Shown here in pieces: positions 1 to 7,284 of a DNA stretch of 64,000 nucleotides (its first letter is position 1; each line of letters starts with the position of its first letter). The notes under the pieces are model-generated. The model searched no databases. It was given only the letters and a program-made list of their open reading frames with translations, and had not been told where the DNA came from. Position numbers and translations under genes: made by a program. This DNA comes from an uncultured Prevotellaceae bacterium (GTDB lineage Bacteria > Bacteroidota > Bacteroidia > Bacteroidales > Bacteroidaceae), in NCBI GenBank assembly GCA_902789415.1, contig CADAOD010000011.1, positions 1-64,000 on the forward strand, written 5' to 3'.

Positions 1-8
1 GATTGTTG

Positions 9-16
9 TACCTTTG
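9..16 (+). promoter_or_regulatory. -7 box of promoter for the M15 peptidase block
   Basis: TACCTTTG matches the Bacteroidota -7 consensus TAnnTTTG. The matching -33 element would lie just outside the window. It points at the small ORF at 64 and the peptidase at 179, leaving a leader of about 40 bases before the first ATG. Confidence 0.6.
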
Positions 17-63
17 CAGGTGGTTCTGGGAACCATTAGTGATAAACTTAAAACAGCAAAAGC

Positions 64-165
64 ATGAATCAACAAAGTAAAGCAATCAGATTATTACGGC
101 GGGGCGTCACCTATCAGGTGGCGCCCTTCTTAGGGTTCCTATCGTTTAGAATTATCATTAACTAA
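64..165 (+). CDS. Possible 33-residue peptide in the leader of the M15 peptidase gene
   Basis: An ATG opens a 33-codon frame ending in TAA 13 bases before the M15 peptidase start. The peptide is basic in its first half (RLLRRG) and hydrophobic in the second. In Bacteroidota a tiny smalltalk peptide often sits next to such a cell-wall hydrolase, but this peptide does not resemble that family well. Its frame also runs through a strong hairpin. It could be a leader peptide, a remnant, or chance. I do not recognise it. Confidence 0.25.
   Translation: MNQQSKAIRLLRRGVTYQVAPFLGFLSFRIIIN
102..126 (+). terminator. Hairpin in the leader, terminator- or attenuator-like
   Basis: GGGCGTCACC and GGTGGCGCCC form a 10-base-pair stem with one G-T pair around the loop TATCA, followed by TTCTTAG. 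The T-run is weak, so it may be an attenuator or an mRNA-stabilising hairpin rather than a full terminator. It lies between the promoter at 9 and the peptidase start at 179. Confidence 0.4.
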
Positions 166-178
166 ATAAAATAACAAG

Positions 179-658
179 ATGAAGAAACTAATCATTGATG
201 CAACCATGCATCTAACAGAGCATTTCACGCTGGGCGAGATGTGTTACTCAGCAACAGCTGATGACAAACAGATTCCTAACATCCCACTAAAGCAGCACAT
301 TACGGCGCTGCAGAACTTGTGCGTGCGCTGCTTGGAGCCCGTGCGCCAACAGTTGGGGCTGCCCATCAAGGTTAACAGTGGCTACCGCTGCCCGCTGCTT
401 AACCAGATGGTGGGCGGTGTGTCCACATCGCAGCACCTAAAGGGCGAGGCTGCCGACATTACCATCCCTCGTAAGCATCGTCCGTTCGGTCACCCTACTG
501 ACGAGCAAACGGCGCGCCTGATACTAAAGTACGCCGAGCAGTTTGCCGACTTTGATCAGCTTATCCTTGAGCATAGCGGCACTACATGGTGGGTACACAT
601 CAGCTGCCGAATTAATTACCGACTAAACCGTCACAAAGTATTGAAGATTGAAGATTAA
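179..658 (+). CDS. M15-family D-Ala-D-Ala carboxypeptidase / endolysin-like peptidase
   Basis: 159 residues. The zinc-site pattern of Peptidase_M15_3 is visible: a GYRCP segment, then SQHLKGEAADI supplying His and Asp, then a distal WWVHIS His. Such enzymes cut D-amino-acid peptide bonds in peptidoglycan. There is no signal peptide, as is usual for phage-type endolysins and for the cell-wall hydrolases that accompany HU-like and smalltalk genes in Bacteroidota. The start follows an A-rich stretch and gives the usual family length. The next gene begins within or just after its last codons. Function as a lysin is inferred from family and context; it could also be domesticated. Confidence 0.85.
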   Translation: MKKLIIDATMHLTEHFTLGEMCYSATADDKQIPNIPLKQHITALQNLCVRCLEPVRQQLGLPIKVNSGYRCPLLNQMVGGVSTSQHLKGEAADITIPRKHRPFGHPTDEQTARLILKYAEQFADFDQLILEHSGTTWWVHISCRINYRLNRHKVLKIED

Positions 659-665
659 ACATGCT

Positions 666-1334
666 ATGATAGCAAGTATAAAGTTAGAGTTGTGGTATCT
701 CGACTCTGTTGAGTTGTTGCGTCTTGATAAGGACGAACCACTTAAAGGGCGCGGTGCTCTTGTGCATTTGTTTGCCTATCTGCGCAGGCAGCATCATGCG
801 ATAGGTAATCGTGCCACTTTGAGCAAAGTGGCCTGTGAGTGTCGTTGTGATGAGGATTGGTTGTGGCGGATAATAACCGACTACGGCCTGTTTGTGGTGA
901 TGGCTGATGGAACGTTCTATAGTCCGTATCTACGCCAGACACTTGGTATGTCGTCGACTCCCGATGAGCCATCGCCATTACGTACGCGTAAGCGCAGGCG
1001 CGCGCTCTATAGTGAAGATAGTGATAATAGTAATAATAGAGAGAATAGTAATACACCATCTGCCTGCGTGTGTCGTAACGACACGCAGCATGAGGCTGAA
1101 TACTCCCCCCAGCCCCCTCAGTATCTGGGTTACGATAGGGTAGTGAACGGCTGCCGATATGGTTATCGTGGCGAGCCTATACCCGATGATGCACCCGAAC
1201 AAACCAGTCAGGACACCCGATGGTCGTGGCTGCGAGGGCGATGGATACCCAGGGCGCAGTGGCACGAGAAACAGGAAAAGAAACAGTATGAACTAACAAC
1301 CAAACAAAAATGGCAAACGATAAGTGGACAATAG
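666..1334 (+). CDS. DUF4373 (Lin1244-like) replication-associated protein
   Basis: About 222 residues from ATG 666; a TTG at 648 overlapping the previous gene is an alternative start. The first 90 residues (LDSVELLRLDKDEPLKGRG to about SPYLRQTLG) have the layout of the N-terminal winged-helix domain of DUF4373/Lin1244 proteins, which sit beside primase or helicase genes in phages and mobile elements. The rest is low-complexity, with an RKRRR patch and a Ser/Asn run encoded by AATAGT-like triplets. Its end overlaps the primase-helicase start by 25 bases, suggesting coupled translation. The replication role is inferred from neighbours and weak similarity. Confidence 0.6.
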   Translation: MIASIKLELWYLDSVELLRLDKDEPLKGRGALVHLFAYLRRQHHAIGNRATLSKVACECRCDEDWLWRIITDYGLFVVMADGTFYSPYLRQTLGMSSTPDEPSPLRTRKRRRALYSEDSDNSNNRENSNTPSACVCRNDTQHEAEYSPQPPQYLGYDRVVNGCRYGYRGEPIPDDAPEQTSQDTRWSWLRGRWIPRAQWHEKQEKKQYELTTKQKWQTISGQ

Positions 1335-3190
1335 TTGACCTGAAGGCGGTAAAAGATACCCGTACCTATGGCAATTACACGCGCTTTAGCTGTCCGGTGT
1401 GTGGACAAAAGGATGGTCATGGTGGTCGTCGCGATGCGTGTATCAATATCAAAACGGGCTATGGCCATTGCTTCTCGGGGTCGTGCGATGCCATATTCAT
1501 CACTCAGGATAAGCACAACGAGCTGGAGAAGGCACGCCGTGAGAATCGTGAGGAGTGGCGCCGGCTGAATGCACGCAAACGGGTGTATTACCATCAGGTG
1601 GATACGTCGAAAATCTGTATGGGCTCTTATCCGATGGGCATCATGAGCTATCTTAAAAAGCGCTGCATATCGGCCGAAACAGCCCATAATGCCCACGTGG
1701 GGTATTGCATGCGAAAGAGTAAGGAGAAGGCTACCGAGGGGCAGGAAGTGCTGTTCCTGGCTTTCCAGTTTATCGAGGAGGGCGAGGTTAAGAACTGTCA
1801 GTACAAGAGCCTGAACAAGGAGTTTCAGTTTGAGGCCGACTGCAAGGTGCTGCCCTGGAATATTACGGCTGCTCTGGGGGCCGATACGTTGATAGTTACC
1901 GAGGGTATGATGGACGCGCTGGCACTGATGGAGTGCGGCTACCAGAATGTGATATCGGTGCCCAATGGTGCAGGCACTAACCTCAGTGTGTTCGACGAGT
2001 ATCTCGACTTTGAGATGAAGGGCGTTGAAACCATTCTGTTTGCGGGCGACATGGACAAGGCGGGCATAAAACTGCGCGAGGAGTTTGTACGTAAGTTCAG
2101 TCAGTACCAGGTAAAGATAGTAGAGTGGATATACGATGGCCAAACGCTGAAGGATGCCAACGATATGCTGATACAGCATGGCAAGGAGGCGGTAACATGG
2201 TGTATAGAGCATGCCGACGATGTGCCGATGGATGGCATTGCACGCCTGTCGGATTGCGAGGCACAGCTGGATGATTTCTATACTAACGGATTGCCACAAG
2301 GCAAAACCATCAACATATACGGGCTTGACCATCTGATGCACTTTGAGCTGGGCCGGTTCATTCCTTTTACCGGACTGCCTGGCAGCGGTAAATCAACGTT
2401 TGTAGATAACATCGTGGTACGCCTGTGTTGCCAGTACGACTGGCGGGCGGCAGTGTTCTCGCCCGAAAAATGGCCTATGGCACGCCACTATAGCGAGTAC
2501 ATATCGCTGATAACGGGTAAGAGTGCCTTCGAGTCGTCGCTGCGTAAGCCCAGTTACGAGCGGGCCAAACGCTATCTCGAGGACCGCATCATCCACATCG
2601 AGAGCGGCAATCGTAACACCATCTGGAATATCCTTCGGCGTGCCCGTTATCTGGTTAGGAATAAAGGCGTAAAGCAGGTGGTTATCGATCCCTTTAACTA
2701 TATTCTGCTCGAAGGGCATAAGGGCGAAATCGAGTCGACTATCATTTCGCAGGTAGTGCAGCAGTGCGTAAACTTTGCTCACGACGAACATGTGCTGGTA
2801 ATGTTGGTGGCGCACCCCAAAAAACTCTCGAACGATGGTACGCAGAAAAAGCTTACACTGGCCGATATCTATGGCTCGATGGCATTCTACAATCAGGCCG
2901 ACATCGGTGTGGTGCTGTATAGCGATGAGATAACCTGGACCGACCGAAACCGCAGTATGCACTCGATGCGTGCCACGTGGGTGGATGTGCAAAAGATGCG
3001 GTGGAAGGAGCTGGGCCAGCTAGGTAAGCGCCCCATAGTGCTGTGTACCAAGAACAACCGTTTTTACGGCTGTACCGAAGTATCGCACGATCCCTTAATG
3101 TATAAACCGCTGGAGTTTGATGAGTTCGACTGGCTTTCGGCCGATGGTGAGCAAACCGAAATATCCTGGCACGATGGCGATCCCTTTTAA
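1310..3190 (+). CDS. T7 gp4/Twinkle-type primase-helicase
   Basis: 626 residues. A zinc-binding primase domain comes first (C28, C31, C54, C59), then a TOPRIM fold with VTEGMMDAL at 196-204 and the acidic GDMDKAG at 246-252. A RecA/DnaB-type helicase domain follows with Walker A GLPGSGKST at 355-363 and a Walker B-like VVIDPFN about 110 residues later. The protein would prime and unwind DNA at a replication fork. This fused arrangement is typical of phages and mobile elements; host DnaG and DnaB are separate proteins. Together with the M15 peptidase and DUF4373-like protein it marks the block as phage-derived or a satellite element. No integrase is visible in the window. Confidence 0.88.
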   Translation: MANDKWTIVDLKAVKDTRTYGNYTRFSCPVCGQKDGHGGRRDACINIKTGYGHCFSGSCDAIFITQDKHNELEKARRENREEWRRLNARKRVYYHQVDTSKICMGSYPMGIMSYLKKRCISAETAHNAHVGYCMRKSKEKATEGQEVLFLAFQFIEEGEVKNCQYKSLNKEFQFEADCKVLPWNITAALGADTLIVTEGMMDALALMECGYQNVISVPNGAGTNLSVFDEYLDFEMKGVETILFAGDMDKAGIKLREEFVRKFSQYQVKIVEWIYDGQTLKDANDMLIQHGKEAVTWCIEHADDVPMDGIARLSDCEAQLDDFYTNGLPQGKTINIYGLDHLMHFELGRFIPFTGLPGSGKSTFVDNIVVRLCCQYDWRAAVFSPEKWPMARHYSEYISLITGKSAFESSLRKPSYERAKRYLEDRIIHIESGNRNTIWNILRRARYLVRNKGVKQVVIDPFNYILLEGHKGEIESTIISQVVQQCVNFAHDEHVLVMLVAHPKKLSNDGTQKKLTLADIYGSMAFYNQADIGVVLYSDEITWTDRNRSMHSMRATWVDVQKMRWKELGQLGKRPIVLCTKNNRFYGCTEVSHDPLMYKPLEFDEFDWLSADGEQTEISWHDGDPF

Positions 3191-3214
3191 TTAATGGTCA
3201 ATGTTCAATGTTCA

Positions 3215-3388
3215 ATGGAATACATAACTTGTACGCGTTGTGGGCAAACGTTGCCGCGCAGCAAATTAGAACGCATGAAGACGGGCACCTACCGTCGGGT
3301 GTGCAACCACTGCAAGTGGCTGTACTACGTAAAGCCATCACGCGATCGGCGCATCCTGCGCGACCTGGAGGCCCGCCACCAGCGTTAA
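3215..3388 (+). CDS. Small zinc-ribbon protein
   Basis: 57 residues starting MEYITCTRCG. Two knuckles, CTRC and CNHC, 24 residues apart, form a zinc-ribbon pair, followed by a basic tail (RDRRILRDLEARHQR). An upstream in-frame ATG at 3194 would add residues encoded by a TCAATGT direct repeat and is less likely. It follows the primase-helicase by about 25 bases and is probably co-transcribed. Such small zinc ribbons accompany phage-type replication genes; the exact role is unknown. Confidence 0.6.
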   Translation: MEYITCTRCGQTLPRSKLERMKTGTYRRVCNHCKWLYYVKPSRDRRILRDLEARHQR

Positions 3389-3407
3389 CCCGCTAAAAAC
3401 ATGCGCC

Positions 3408-3488
3408 AAAAGTAACTTTTCGATTGCCAAAACCTTAGTACCCACATTTCGGGTAATAAGAAACGGCCCAGCGAAAAGTTACTTTTCG
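3408..3488. repeat. 15-bp inverted repeat with self-complementary arms
   Basis: AAAAGTAACTTTTCG at 3408-3422 is repeated in inverse at 3472-3486. The right arm is itself a hairpin (CGAAAAGT-T-ACTTTTCG, to 3488). A smaller hairpin TACCC-ACATTT-CGGGTA lies in the loop. It closes the phage-like block before the oppositely oriented gene at 3558. It may be a terminator, an attachment-like end, or a dispersed intergenic repeat; a 12-base piece (AGTTACTTTTCG) recurs near 63030. Confidence 0.55.
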
Positions 3489-3557
3489 TCGCAAAAAATG
3501 CTAGTTTTAATTTTGGCTACATATGTAACAAGCCAATCCCGTTCCGATGCCAGCTGG

Positions 3558-4055
3558 TTAATCTACGGCCAGCAGCACGTATTTCTTAATCTCAATCTGA
3601 CCGTAGCTGCTGGTTGAGTCTGTTCGCCTTACAACGGTAAGCTCCTCTCTGTCGGCCGAGAACTTATACTGCAGGTTGGCTGTTGCTCTTATCGGGCGGT
3701 CGTTTATCGTGGTCAGGATGTTTTTTTGGCGGAGATACACCACCTGTTCGGTAGCTCTCGCAAACTTGAGCTTGTAGCCCAGCGTACTGATCTGCTGGCC
3801 GATAAACGCACTGTCGGCCTTCTCGCTCCAATCTGCCAGCGTGTAGGTTTCTGTTTGGCCCAAACGGTTTGTGGTCTCGTTAACCACACAAGCCTTGCCG
3901 TTGCCGAAGCAGAATGCCAGCATGCTGTTAACATCATAGTCGGTATCTGTTTTTTCCACGTAGATGTAAACCTGATGCCCTGTGTCCTTGAACTGTGCAC
4001 TTACGCTTACTGTAGCCGCTGTCATCAGCATCAAAAACAAAAATACTTTTTTCAT
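3558..4055 (-). CDS. Secreted hypothetical protein
   Basis: 165 residues from ATG 4055, with an AAAAGGAA-like leader just upstream. A clear signal peptide (MKKVFLFLMLMTAATVSVSA, cut before QFKD) leads to a small soluble domain rich in beta-strand-like sequence, including VYIYVEKTDTDYDV and QIEIKKYVLLAVD. I do not recognise the family. A longer reading frame upstream runs through a structured RNA region and is unlikely to be coding. It lies downstream of, and in the same direction as, the 6S-like RNA candidate, and could be read from the same promoters. Confidence 0.6.
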   Translation of the reverse strand: MKKVFLFLMLMTAATVSVSAQFKDTGHQVYIYVEKTDTDYDVNSMLAFCFGNGKACVVNETTNRLGQTETYTLADWSEKADSAFIGQQISTLGYKLKFARATEQVVYLRQKNILTTINDRPIRATANLQYKFSADREELTVVRRTDSTSSYGQIEIKKYVLLAVD

Positions 4056-4114
4056 TTCCTTTTCTTTTTTACTTGCTTTCAACCATTGTTTCCGTTGGCA
4101 CGGGCACACAAAAA

Positions 4115-4258
4115 AGTGCAGCCCCTCCATACTCTGACACAGGTCTGCGACAACCCCTAACAATCTATGGTAAAGCCTGCACTATAAGTGCCGCTTCAAC
4201 GATTGTTAGCTATTGCTCCGTATTCTCTTATTCCGAGGTCGCAGTTCGTGTCAGAGAT
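4115..4258 (-). ncRNA. ssrS: 6S-like (6S-Flavo type) RNA candidate
   Basis: On the minus strand the 5' segment CTCTGACAC plus CTGCGAC pairs exactly with the 3' segment GTCGCAG plus GTGTCAGAG, making a long closing stem. An asymmetric bubble follows (about 27 bases on one side, about 5 on the other). Then CTAACAATC pairs with GATTGTTAG, and an apical hairpin GCACT-TAT-AGTGC sits inside a GAAGC/GCTTT stem. A closing stem, large bubble and apical stem is the 6S RNA plan, and the Rfam 6S-Flavo family in Bacteroidota has similar size. A TATATTTG -7 box ends about five bases before the stem and a TTTTTT run follows it. The fold is seen directly; the 6S identity is inferred and could be wrong. Confidence 0.5.
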
Positions 4259-4262
4259 TGAG

Positions 4263-4270
4263 CAAATATA
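4263..4270 (-). promoter_or_regulatory. -7 box for the 6S-like RNA
   Basis: TATATTTG on the minus strand, with a TTTCG -33-like element about 18 bases upstream. The expected start lies at about 4257, at the first base of the closing stem of the structured RNA. Confidence 0.5.
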
Positions 4271-4300
4271 AAAGTGGTCTTTTTTTCGAAAGACTCGGTG

Positions 4301-4308
4301 CAAAGGTA
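4301..4308 (-). promoter_or_regulatory. Upstream -7 box, leftward
   Basis: TACCTTTG (then CACC) on the minus strand, a consensus -7 box about 40 bases upstream of the TATATTTG box. It could give a longer transcript covering the 6S-like RNA and the gene at 3558-4055. Confidence 0.5.
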
Positions 4309-4335
4309 GTAATAATTTGCGAAAGAACAAATTTT

Positions 4336-4397
4336 TTAGCCTAAAAATTTTATTTATCCGCACACAGAGCCTTGCTGCTGTGTGTATTTTTGGCTAA
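4336..4397. repeat. Nested inverted repeat between divergent promoters
   Basis: The outer arms TTAGCC-TAAAAAT and ATTTTT-GGCTAA (one bulged base) enclose a hairpin CACACAG / CTGTGTG at 4361-4384. It lies between the leftward promoter at 4308 and the rightward promoter at 4440. On the plus strand the inner hairpin is followed by TATTTTT and looks like a terminator, but no rightward gene feeds into it. Confidence 0.5.
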
Positions 4398-4439
4398 CTG
4401 CGCAAGGCGGAAAAGTTTGGAATAGGGCGAAAAAAGTTG

Positions 4440-4447
4440 TACCTTTG
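4440..4447 (+). promoter_or_regulatory. Promoter of the HU-like gene
   Basis: TACCTTTG at 4440-4447 with TTTG at 4416-4419, exactly 20 bases apart. The roughly 90-base leader contains two small hairpins (ATCGC-AATGAG-GCGAT and GGGAAAGTCCC) before the ribosome site AAAGGAGGA at 4532-4540. Confidence 0.7.
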
Positions 4448-4545
4448 CCATCGCAATGAGGCGATTGCTGCAAGGTGGGAAAGTCCCATTCCGAAGTAGT
4501 TGGAAACCACCCCGAAGCCAGGGGTATAAAGAAAGGAGGAGCAAT

Positions 4546-4793
4546 ATGTCTGTATTCTACAGATTATCGCAGGTAACATCACCTAAAGCCAAGGGCTATG
4601 GCAAATGGTATCCACGTGCCGTAATCACTGAGACCATCGACACCGACAAGTTGGCTGAAATCATGCAGCGTAACTGTACCGTGAAGATGATGTTGACACC
4701 ACTAAGCCCAGCAATGGCGGTAGCAGTCAGTCGGGCAACGGTGGCAACACTGGCGGCAACACCGGTGGCGGCAACGAGTCGAATGGCGATTAA
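4546..4793 (+). pseudogene. HU/IHF-like DNA-binding protein, broken by internal deletion
   Basis: The start is normal: an AAAGGAGGA site, then about 46 residues MSVFYRLSQVTSPKAKGYGK... to RNCTVK, the N-terminus of the Bacteroidota HU-HIG family. The family core that follows is missing. In the next frame the family's Gly/Asn/Ser-rich tail is intact (VDTTKPSNGGSSQSGNGG... to GNESNGD and TAA at 4793). The two halves are out of frame, consistent with a deletion of roughly 200 bases. Translation from the start continues in the wrong frame to 4821. Intact members bind DNA as dimers; this copy should be non-functional. Confidence 0.8.
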
Positions 4794-4865
4794 GGTTTGG
4801 GGCTTAGGCCCCAGCCTTTAAAAATGTAAAAAGGTAAAAATGTAAAAATGAAGAAAGGAGGAATT

Positions 4866-4967
4866 ATGATGAAGAACTGGAGGACTTATGCGAAGTTCCT
4901 TTTGGCAGTGCTAACCGCCTTGTTAGGTGCAGTAGGAGCAACTGCCTCAGGCGTTCAAATCGTGTGA
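4866..4967 (+). CDS. Smalltalk-type peptide
   Basis: 33 residues, MMKNWRTYAKFLLAVLTALL then a short Gly/Ala/Ser tail ending GVQIV. It has a charged head and one hydrophobic helix, like the smalltalk family that accompanies HU-like and cell-wall hydrolase genes in Bacteroidota. An AAAGGAGG site at 4853-4861 supports the ATG at 4866 over the one at 4848. It lies 70 bases downstream of the broken HU gene and ends just before a strong terminator. Function is unknown. Confidence 0.7.
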   Translation: MMKNWRTYAKFLLAVLTALLGAVGATASGVQIV

Positions 4968-4972
4968 AATGA

Positions 4973-5012
4973 AAACGGTGCAGCTCGCGAGAGCTGCACC
5001 GTTTGCCCTTTT
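4973..5012 (+). terminator. Rho-independent terminator after the smalltalk peptide
   Basis: AAACGGTGCAGCTC and GAGCTGCACCGTTT form a perfect 14-base-pair stem with loop GCGA, followed by GCCCTTTTT. Confidence 0.85.
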
Positions 5013-5039
5013 TACAAGGGCGAATTTAGTTGTAGTTAG

Positions 5040-6659
5040 TTACTTGGTTATGCGTAGTACGGGCGCAATCTTGTTGCAGGGCTTGGGCAGGTTTACTACC
5101 AGACCCTCGGCTGTTTGCTGGGCCTTGAGCTTGCCGTAGCCTAACAGATATACGCTGGTAATCGATTTCTTGAAATCCTTGTTGCCTTTGGCCAGCGACT
5201 TGATAACCAGCTTGCCATCCTGAGGCCATCCCATAGCGGTGGCATACAGGTATTTCTTGGTCTGGTTAAAGCGTACGTCGCGGTAGTCCATACCGTTGTA
5301 CTGACTCTCGTTAAAGCCCTGGGCATTGATGGCAATGGCCTTCTCGGCTACAGGACCCTCGCCGAACTTAACCCAGGGACGGGTGCCAAAGATACTCTCG
5401 CCATTAGGTGTCATCCAAGCCTCGAGCTCATCCAGGAACTGCGAAGCCTTCTCATCGTAGGTGCCATCGGCACGCAGGGGGATGTTGAGCAGCAGGTTAC
5501 CATTCTTTGATACGATATCAACCAGCTGTTTAACCATATTCTCGGATGTGCGATAGCCGTGCTTGTAGGTGTTAGTGTTATAGTGCCAGTCGCCAATGCA
5601 ATTACAGGTTTGCCAGGGCTCGCTGATAATCTGGTTGGGGGCGCCACGCTCCACATCCCAGGTCAGAGCCTTCTTCTGATCCTCGCTCAGTATCTTTCCA
5701 AACACCACGCCACGTGGATTCTTGTTGTACATGTGGGCGGCAATCTTCATACCGCAATCGCTCACGGGGTAGAAGGGCAGCACCGTTACATCGAAGTAGA
5801 TGAGGTCGGGGTTATAGCGGTTGATGGCATCGAGGGTACGATCGTAGAAATTGGTTACGAACTCCTGCGATGGTGTGGCAGCGCCATTACCCCAACCCCA
5901 CTGGGCGTGTATCTGTCCGTTGTTCCACGAGCGGTCGCTCATGGGGTGGTTCTGGGCATACAGCTTCTGTGGGTCGTAGCCTTCCCACCACTTGCCTTTG
6001 CCGTCGGCCTTGGTTAGTTTGCCATCGTAATACACACCTGCCTTAGGACCGTTCTGATCGTAGCGCTGTGCGGGCTCGTACCAGGTCCAGGCATGGTCGG
6101 CATGGAACGAGATGCCGAGTGGCAATCCGGCTTTCTTGGCAGCACGGGCCCAACCTTCGAGAATATCCTTTTTAGGTCCGATGTTCTTTGAGTTCCACTC
6201 CTGGTACTGCGAATCCCACAGGTCGTAGTTGTCGTGGTGGTTACCCAGCACAAAGAAGTACTGCGCACCGCAACGCTTGTAACGCTGTACGAGTGCCTCG
6301 GGGTCCCACTTCTCGGCCTTAAACAGGGGCAGGATATCCTTAAAGCCAAACTCTGAGGGATGGCCGTAGTGCTCTACGTGATACTTATACTGATAGCTGC
6401 CCTCGATATACATGCCACGAGCCATCCAGTCGCCTGAGCCTTCGACACACTGCGGGCCCCAGTGAGCCCAGATGCCGAACTTGGCATTGCGGAACCACTC
6501 GGGTGTCTGGTGCGTCTCTAACGACTGCCAGGTGGGTTGGTACTTGCCCTGCTGCATCTTCTCGTGCTGCTCTGATACGGGCACTTGGTAATCCTGTGCA
6601 AAGGCAGTCAGCGTAGCGCCGACTGCCAAACATGTTAGTACTAGTTGTTTTGCTCTCAT
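5040..6659 (-). CDS. GH29 alpha-L-fucosidase, secreted
   Basis: 539 residues from ATG 6659; an ATG four codons upstream is also possible. A signal peptide (MRAKQLVLTCLAVGATLTAFA) exports it to the periplasm or cell surface. GH29 landmarks are present: FGIWAHWGP near residue 61, NHHDNYDLWDS near 140, and DLIYFD with the probable nucleophile D290. The enzyme releases terminal L-fucose with retention of configuration. Its C-terminal part is a beta-sandwich-like region. It follows the mutarotase gene in the same direction, so the pair could release a sugar and equilibrate its anomers. The exact linkage preference cannot be read from sequence. Confidence 0.9.
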   Translation of the reverse strand: MRAKQLVLTCLAVGATLTAFAQDYQVPVSEQHEKMQQGKYQPTWQSLETHQTPEWFRNAKFGIWAHWGPQCVEGSGDWMARGMYIEGSYQYKYHVEHYGHPSEFGFKDILPLFKAEKWDPEALVQRYKRCGAQYFFVLGNHHDNYDLWDSQYQEWNSKNIGPKKDILEGWARAAKKAGLPLGISFHADHAWTWYEPAQRYDQNGPKAGVYYDGKLTKADGKGKWWEGYDPQKLYAQNHPMSDRSWNNGQIHAQWGWGNGAATPSQEFVTNFYDRTLDAINRYNPDLIYFDVTVLPFYPVSDCGMKIAAHMYNKNPRGVVFGKILSEDQKKALTWDVERGAPNQIISEPWQTCNCIGDWHYNTNTYKHGYRTSENMVKQLVDIVSKNGNLLLNIPLRADGTYDEKASQFLDELEAWMTPNGESIFGTRPWVKFGEGPVAEKAIAINAQGFNESQYNGMDYRDVRFNQTKKYLYATAMGWPQDGKLVIKSLAKGNKDFKKSITSVYLLGYGKLKAQQTAEGLVVNLPKPCNKIAPVLRITK

Positions 6660-6743
6660 TTTATATGTCATTAAACGTAAGTATGAATTAACTGATGAGC
6701 TGGGCTACAGCCTTGGCTAAAGCCATTGTCTTGTCTTCGAGGC

Positions 6744-7130
6744 TCAGTAAAGGTAGAACATGCGTTCCATCATGCGCCACTTCTCGTCGGAAGTGCTGCC
6801 TGGCTTGCAGGCCTGGAACATGGCTACATAATCCTCCCATTCGGCTTGGCGGGGCAGGGTGGCAAGGCGGGCCATGGCGCTGTCCCAATCAAAATCCAAC
6901 GGGGTTTCTACAATCATAAATAAACGGTTATCAAGGATGTAAATCTCCATCTCAAGGATACCCACCTGGCGGATACCTGCTGCTATTTCGGGCCAGGCAT
7001 GCAGGCGGTCGTGAGCCTCCTTGTACTTGGCTATCAGTTCAGGATCGTTTTTAAGATCCATGGTTTGGCAATACCTTTTTACGGGCATGCTGTAAGTTTT
7101 GCATCGGTAACCTGAAGTATTCTCGTTCAT
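6744..7130 (-). CDS. L-rhamnose/L-fucose mutarotase family (RhaM-like)
   Basis: About 128 residues from ATG 7130. The start is set by the promoter, whose transcript should begin near 7151, so the longer reading frame from 7160 is excluded; ATG 7088 (MPVKRYCQ) is an alternative. Family features include DPELIAKYKEAHDRLHAWPEI near the N-terminus, the ILEMEIYILDNRLFMIVE strand pair and a C-terminal MFYLY. The family (PF05336) interconverts alpha and beta anomers of L-rhamnose or related deoxysugars. The neighbouring fucosidase makes L-fucose a plausible substrate, but this is inference. Confidence 0.8.
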   Translation of the reverse strand: MNENTSGYRCKTYSMPVKRYCQTMDLKNDPELIAKYKEAHDRLHAWPEIAAGIRQVGILEMEIYILDNRLFMIVETPLDFDWDSAMARLATLPRQAEWEDYVAMFQACKPGSTSDEKWRMMERMFYLY

Positions 7131-7157
7131 TATTGTAGTTATTAAAATTTGGTGGCG

Positions 7158-7165
7158 CAAAGTTA
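7158..7165 (-). promoter_or_regulatory. Promoter of the mutarotase-fucosidase operon
   Basis: TAACTTTG on the minus strand with TTGG 19 bases upstream (plus-strand 7185-7188). Confidence 0.65.
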
Positions 7166-7284
7166 AGTAATAATTTTAACTCCACCAATCATTGGCGCCG
7201 ATTTTTTTAGACGAAATCGACGTAAAAACGAGAATAGGCTGATTTTTCTATGATTTTATAGGATTATATCGATATTTGATAGCC

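Noticed and set aside
742-1265. Several overlapping 78-105 codon ORFs inside the DUF4373-like gene
   Set aside because: They are out-of-frame or antisense by-products of its repetitive AATAGT/TATTAC sequence.
1208-2341. Long minus-strand ORF of 377 codons opposite the primase-helicase gene
   Set aside because: It is a shadow of the strongly supported plus-strand primase-helicase; its product is low-complexity His/Leu-rich and has no recognisable domain.
4056-4163. N-terminal extension of the secreted protein at 3558 up to ATG 4163
   Set aside because: The extension lies inside the structured RNA and its terminator and would hide a perfect signal peptide starting at 4055.
4456-4545. Upstream start at 4456 for the HU-like gene
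   Set aside because: The codons from 4456 lie in the mRNA leader just after the -7 box; a strong ribosome site precedes ATG 4546 and the family begins there.
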